Source: Methylomarinum sp964397365
GTDB lineage: Bacteria > Pseudomonadota > Gammaproteobacteria > Methylococcales > Methylomonadaceae
NCBI GenBank assembly: GCA_964397365.1
Contig: CAYNIU010000099.1
Location: 1-8,396 of the forward strand
DNA: 8,396 nucleotides
Reading direction: 5' to 3'
The notes beneath the pieces were generated by a model. That model was not told the origin of the DNA, searched no databases, and was given only the letters and a program-made list of their open reading frames with translations. Positions 6,070 through 8,396 of this stretch are shown piece after piece (position 1 is the stretch's first letter; each line of letters starts with the position of its first letter). Made by a program: the position numbers and the translations under genes.

Positions 6070-6901
6070 GTTTACTATCCAGATTAATACGCATGGATAA
6101 ATCAATTGCCTTAATATTTTTGGTCAAAGCGCCAATGGAAATATAATCAATCCCGGTTTCGGCAATACTGCGTATGTTTTCCAAATCAATATTACCGGAT
6201 GCTTCCAGTTCAACACCCTCTGTATTCATTGCTACCGCATCCCGCATATCCTGCATGGAAAAATTATCCAACATGATGCGATCCGGTTGCGCTGCCAGAG
6301 CCAGTTTAAAATCATCCAGATCTTCCACTTCCACCTCGACCAATACCGTTGTTGTCGCTCTGGCAATTCCGATTGCCTTAGCAATTGAACCAGCAGCAAT
6401 AATATGGTTTTCCTTGATTAATACGGCATCAGACAAACCCATACGATGATTAAAACAGCCGCCGCAACTGACGGCATACTTCTGCGCAAATCTGAGACCG
6501 GGTATGGTTTTTCGGGTATCCAGTACCTTGCAACCGGCGCCGGCCACGGCATTAGCATATGCTCTGGATACAGTCGCTGTTGCAGACAGGGTTTGTAATA
6601 GATTCAGCGCGGTTCTTTCTCCACTTAACAATGCTCTGGCCGAGCCTTGCAGCTCACACAAGACAGCATCTTTATCTACATCATCACCTTCAGAAAATAA
6701 CCAGTTTATTTCAATACCCGGTTCGAGATACTTAAAAATCGCATTGAACCACGCCTGTCCACACACGACCATGTTCTCGCGTGTGATCACTGTCGCCGTG
6801 GCATGAACAGCCTTTGGGATAATACCGGCAGTAATATCACCGCTACCCATATCTTCCTGGAGATAAAGACTGATTTCCTGTTGTGAAGGTGTTGTGATCA
6901 T
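6062..6901 (-). CDS. nadC: Nicotinate-nucleotide pyrophosphorylase (carboxylating), quinolinate phosphoribosyltransferase
   Basis: A complete 279-residue NadC. It converts quinolinate and phosphoribosyl pyrophosphate to nicotinate mononucleotide, CO2 and pyrophosphate in de novo NAD synthesis in the cytosol. Family landmarks appear in order: EDMGSGDIT (16-24), TVITRENMVVCG (37-48), LLSGERTALN (91-100, with R96), LDTRKTIPGLR (127-137, with K131), NHRMGLSD (151-158), LIKENHI (161-167), VEVEVEDL (188-195), MLDNFS (210-215), EASGNI (233-238) and SIGALTKN (255-262). These include the basic residues that hold quinolinate and the phosphates. Length matches the E. coli enzyme, whose N-terminus is somewhat longer. 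The start ATG at 6901 has only a weak ribosome site. It is divergent from ampD, as in E. coli, and is followed by an overlapping flavin reductase gene. Confidence 0.97.
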   Translation of the reverse strand: MITTPSQQEISLYLQEDMGSGDITAGIIPKAVHATATVITRENMVVCGQAWFNAIFKYLEPGIEINWLFSEGDDVDKDAVLCELQGSARALLSGERTALNLLQTLSATATVSRAYANAVAGAGCKVLDTRKTIPGLRFAQKYAVSCGGCFNHRMGLSDAVLIKENHIIAAGSIAKAIGIARATTTVLVEVEVEDLDDFKLALAAQPDRIMLDNFSMQDMRDAVAMNTEGVELEASGNIDLENIRSIAETGIDYISIGALTKNIKAIDLSMRINLDSKHD

Positions 6902-6932
6902 AATTAACTGAAATTGATTGCTTGATTGGATT

Positions 6933-6938
6933 ATTATA
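6933..6938 (-). promoter_or_regulatory. Candidate -10 element for the nadC operon
   Basis: The 61-base gap between divergent nadC and ampD reads a perfect TATAAT on the minus strand at 6938-6933, which would give nadC a leader of about 25 bases. The -35 region (near 6956-6961, TATTAA) is weak. On the plus strand, TTGATT copies (6914-6919 and 6922-6927) and AT-rich hexamers could drive ampD, but spacings are poor, so I do not call that promoter separately. The very short gap means both promoters must overlap. Confidence 0.38.
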
Positions 6939-6962
6939 TTGCGAATTTTATAGGTTTAATAA

Positions 6963-7511
6963 ATGAATATAGACCAACATTATATCGACATTGCCCGACA
7001 GATTCAGTCCCCTAATGCCGATGAACGCCCTGATTCTGATGATATTTCGCTTGTGGTTATTCATTGCATCAGCCTGCCTCCACAACAATTTGGCAATCAT
7101 TATATTGAGCAACTTTTTTGCAACCAACTCAACCCAAATGATCATCCTTACTTTAAAAAGATCTATCAACTCAAGGTTTCTGCACATCTGTTAGTCAAGA
7201 GGGATGGTGAATTGGTACAGTTCGTACCTTTTCATAAACGCGCCTGGCATGCGGGATTATCCTGTTATCAGGGCCGTGAGCGCTGCAATGATTTTTCTAT
7301 CGGCATTGAACTGGAAGGCGATGAAAGCAATCCCTATACTGATTGGCAATACCAACAACTGGCTCAGACCGTTGGACTATTGCTGCAAAAATATCCCCGG
7401 CTTAATAAACAACGCATTACCGGTCACAGTGATATAGCACCAAATAGAAAAACAGATCCTGGTTCATCATTTGATTGGGAGCGTTTGTATGATTTGCTAG
7501 ACAAGAATTAA
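6963..7511 (+). CDS. ampD: 1,6-anhydro-N-acetylmuramyl-L-alanine amidase AmpD
   Basis: A complete 182-residue zinc amidase of the amidase_2 fold. It acts in the cytoplasm, cutting the amide bond between anhydro-N-acetylmuramic acid and the peptide stem during peptidoglycan recycling. Where an AmpR/AmpC system exists, its loss raises beta-lactamase expression; no such genes are visible here. Zinc ligands are H34 (in VVIHCISLP), H155 (in TGHSDIAP) and D165 (in KTDPG); the catalytic E116 lies in SIGIELEG and K163 is conserved. Strongly conserved segments include AHLLVKRDGE, VPFHKRAWHAG and YQGRERCNDFSIGIELEG. Length is normal and there is no signal peptide, as expected. The start is supported by AGGT seven bases before the ATG. 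The usual downstream partner ampE is absent; lspA is convergent and shares four bases with the ampD stop. Confidence 0.97.
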   Translation: MNIDQHYIDIARQIQSPNADERPDSDDISLVVIHCISLPPQQFGNHYIEQLFCNQLNPNDHPYFKKIYQLKVSAHLLVKRDGELVQFVPFHKRAWHAGLSCYQGRERCNDFSIGIELEGDESNPYTDWQYQQLAQTVGLLLQKYPRLNKQRITGHSDIAPNRKTDPGSSFDWERLYDLLDKN

Positions 7512-7993
7512 TCTTTAACTCTTCCTGTTGTTCTCCCGACCCCGACGCCACAACTTTCCAGCAGCATCAAAATGGCACCCACAGTAATAGCTGAATCTGC
7601 AATATTAAAAGCTGGCCAATGCCTTTGATTATAATAGATATCTAAAAAATCAATGACATAACCATAAGCCAATCGGTCAATCAGGTTTCCGAGCGCACCA
7701 CCCAATACCAGAGTCAATGCAATCGCCAGCAGGGTTTCGTGTTTTTGCAATCGCGCCAGCCAAACTGACAGCACCACACTGATTATCGCCGCCAATACGG
7801 CAAAAAACCAGCGCTGCCAACCCCCCGCATCACTCAGAAAACTGAAGGCTGCCCCGGTATTATGGACATAAGTCAGATTAAAGTAGGGAGCAACGGCAAT
7901 GGATTCATACAATCGCATTGCATTACTGACCAGCAGCTTACTACCTTGATCCAGCAACAAAACCAGCAGGGAAATCCATAACCATTTCAACAT
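7508..7993 (-). CDS. lspA: Lipoprotein signal peptidase (signal peptidase II)
   Basis: A 161-residue inner-membrane aspartyl protease that removes the signal peptide from diacylglyceryl-prolipoproteins. It has four hydrophobic segments (about 4-17, 61-79, 88-104 and 131-147). Family motifs are LLLDQGSK (12-19), YVHNTGAAFSF (42-52), GGALGNLIDR (98-107), GYVIDFLD (111-118) with catalytic D115, and FNIADSAITVGA (129-140) with catalytic D133. I chose the ATG at 7993 (MLKWLW). A TTG at 7999 would add two residues, and neither has a clear ribosome site. The order ileS-lspA is conserved in proteobacteria, but here a 172-base spacer with a long inverted repeat separates them. The stop overlaps the convergent ampD stop at the palindrome TTAA (7508-7511), leaving no room for a separate terminator. 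Confidence 0.96.
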   Translation of the reverse strand: MLKWLWISLLVLLLDQGSKLLVSNAMRLYESIAVAPYFNLTYVHNTGAAFSFLSDAGGWQRWFFAVLAAIISVVLSVWLARLQKHETLLAIALTLVLGGALGNLIDRLAYGYVIDFLDIYYNQRHWPAFNIADSAITVGAILMLLESCGVGVGRTTGRVKD

Positions 7994-8017
7994 GTTCAAT
8001 TTTAATTACTAACTTAA

Positions 8018-8054
8018 GACGAAACACCTGAGAAAATAGTGACTCAGGACGAAA
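8018..8054. repeat. Small dyad flanked by direct repeats, upstream of lspA
   Basis: CCTGAG (8027-8032) and CTCAGG (8043-8048) form a six-base-pair dyad. The heptamer GACGAAA occurs just outside its left arm (8018-8024) and again at its right end (8048-8054). It lies in the leader of lspA. It could be a small insertion remnant or a regulatory dyad; the lengths are short enough to be partly coincidental. Confidence 0.3.
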
Positions 8055-8057
8055 TTA

Positions 8058-8123
8058 TTTTTCACCATGAACACATGAAGATTTAATTTTTCTGCATTAT
8101 TTTCATGTGTTTCATGGTAAAAA
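8058..8123. repeat. Long imperfect inverted repeat in the ileS-lspA spacer
   Basis: The left arm (8058-8079) contains ACCATGAACACATGAA, and the right arm (8102-8123) is its reverse complement apart from a one-base bulge in each strand, giving a stem of about 21 base pairs with a 22-base AT-rich loop. The arms end in T5 on the left and A5 on the right, so on either strand the hairpin is followed by a short A-tract or T-tract. The CATGAA-type wording resembles dispersed ACCATGAA/CACGAAG intergenic repeats seen in various proteobacteria, which is recollection and not a database result. It could be a mobile small repeat or a processing or termination signal after ileS. Confidence 0.6.
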
Positions 8124-8165
8124 CCTGTTCTACCTCAAGTGGGTAGTTCTTTACACGCTCAAGCA

Positions 8166-8396
8166 TCAAGCAAAATGTCGAATCTCCCCACTGCCAGCAA
8201 CATTTTCTACACAACGACCACATAACTCAGGGTGTTCTGTATTTTCTCCCACATCGTAGCGTTGATGCCAGCAGCGGACACATTTTTTATGTTCGGCTGC
8301 CATGACTTTCAAGCGAACGCCTTCCAATTCGGTTTGTACTGCATCATCAGGACAGAAACGCTGATCTGAAACTGAAGCGTCCGAGGTGATAAACAC
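8166..8396 (-). CDS. ileS: Isoleucyl-tRNA synthetase (partial, C-terminal 77 codons)
   Basis: The right edge cuts into the gene, so only the last 76 residues and the stop are visible. They hold the C-terminal zinc-binding domain of bacterial IleRS: CVRCW (39-43 of the fragment) and CGRC (59-62), ending in VAGSGEIRHFA, very like the E. coli tail. The enzyme charges tRNA-Ile in the cytosol. The C-terminal zinc site is needed for activity in the E. coli enzyme. The first visible codon is GTG, an internal valine rather than a start. The gene precedes lspA on the same strand as in many proteobacteria. After the TGA (8168-8166), a small dyad CTACC/GGTAG (8130-8146) precedes the long inverted repeat. 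Confidence 0.96.
   Translation of the reverse strand: MFITSDASVSDQRFCPDDAVQTELEGVRLKVMAAEHKKCVRCWHQRYDVGENTEHPELCGRCVENVAGSGEIRHFA

Noticed and set aside
6070..6105. Upstream ATG extension of the flavin reductase
   Set aside because: The extra residues MIYPCVLIWIVN lie in nadC coding sequence and are not like the family N-terminus; the ATG at 6069 fits length and operon overlap better.
6174..6806. Plus-strand open frames opposite nadC
   Set aside because: They are antisense shadows of a fully recognisable NadC, rich in Ser and Ala as expected of reverse-complement coding sequence.
1..8396. A defence, toxin-antitoxin or secondary-metabolism system
   Set aside because: MoxR/DUF58 could suggest a vWA-chaperone system, but no effector gene is in view. 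The remaining genes are housekeeping or single genes of unknown role.

Overview
The window looks like chromosomal DNA of a gammaproteobacterium. The evidence is the divergent nadC/ampD pair (the same neighbours as in Escherichia coli), the ileS-lspA order, and close residue-level resemblance of AmpD, NadC, LspA and the IleRS tail to enterobacterial and pseudomonad proteins. Base composition is moderate, by eye somewhat below 50% GC. A methanotroph-like gammaproteobacterium is possible because of the SmbP-like and DUF5765-type genes, but that is only an inference.

Layout. 1-1384 (minus): a MoxR-type AAA+ ATPase followed directly (TAA|ATG) by a DUF58 protein that runs off the left edge. 1500-2295 (plus): a broken peptide transporter of the POT family. 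Only the N-terminal ExxER segment and the last quarter remain, in different frames, with about 300 bp of unrelated DNA between them. 2334-3754 (plus): a secreted DUF4124 protein and a YbbO-like short-chain dehydrogenase, overlapping by ATGA. 3755-4216: a 462 bp gap packed with small dyads, ending in a promoter. 4217-4600 (plus): a small exported SmbP-like helical protein with its own promoter, a 5'-UTR hairpin and a hairpin after it. 4695-5447 (minus): a polytopic membrane protein of the 'MCWS' (DUF5765-like) type. 5575-6901 (minus): nadC and an overlapping flavin-reductase-like gene. 6963-7511 (plus): ampD. 7508-8396 (minus): lspA and the 3' end of ileS, separated by a 170-odd bp spacer holding a long inverted repeat.

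How the genes work together. Most of the window is housekeeping: NAD biosynthesis (nadC), peptidoglycan recycling (ampD), lipoprotein maturation (lspA) and isoleucyl-tRNA charging (ileS). MoxR/DUF58 pairs are usually chaperone-like modules acting on vWA-type proteins. I see no defence island, CRISPR array, phage module, tRNA or intact insertion sequence. The unusual material is the decayed POT gene with foreign filler, the dyad-rich gap after the dehydrogenase, the inverted repeat splitting ileS from lspA, and the less-studied SmbP-like, DUF5765-like and nadC-linked flavin reductase genes. I found no convincing new multi-gene system.
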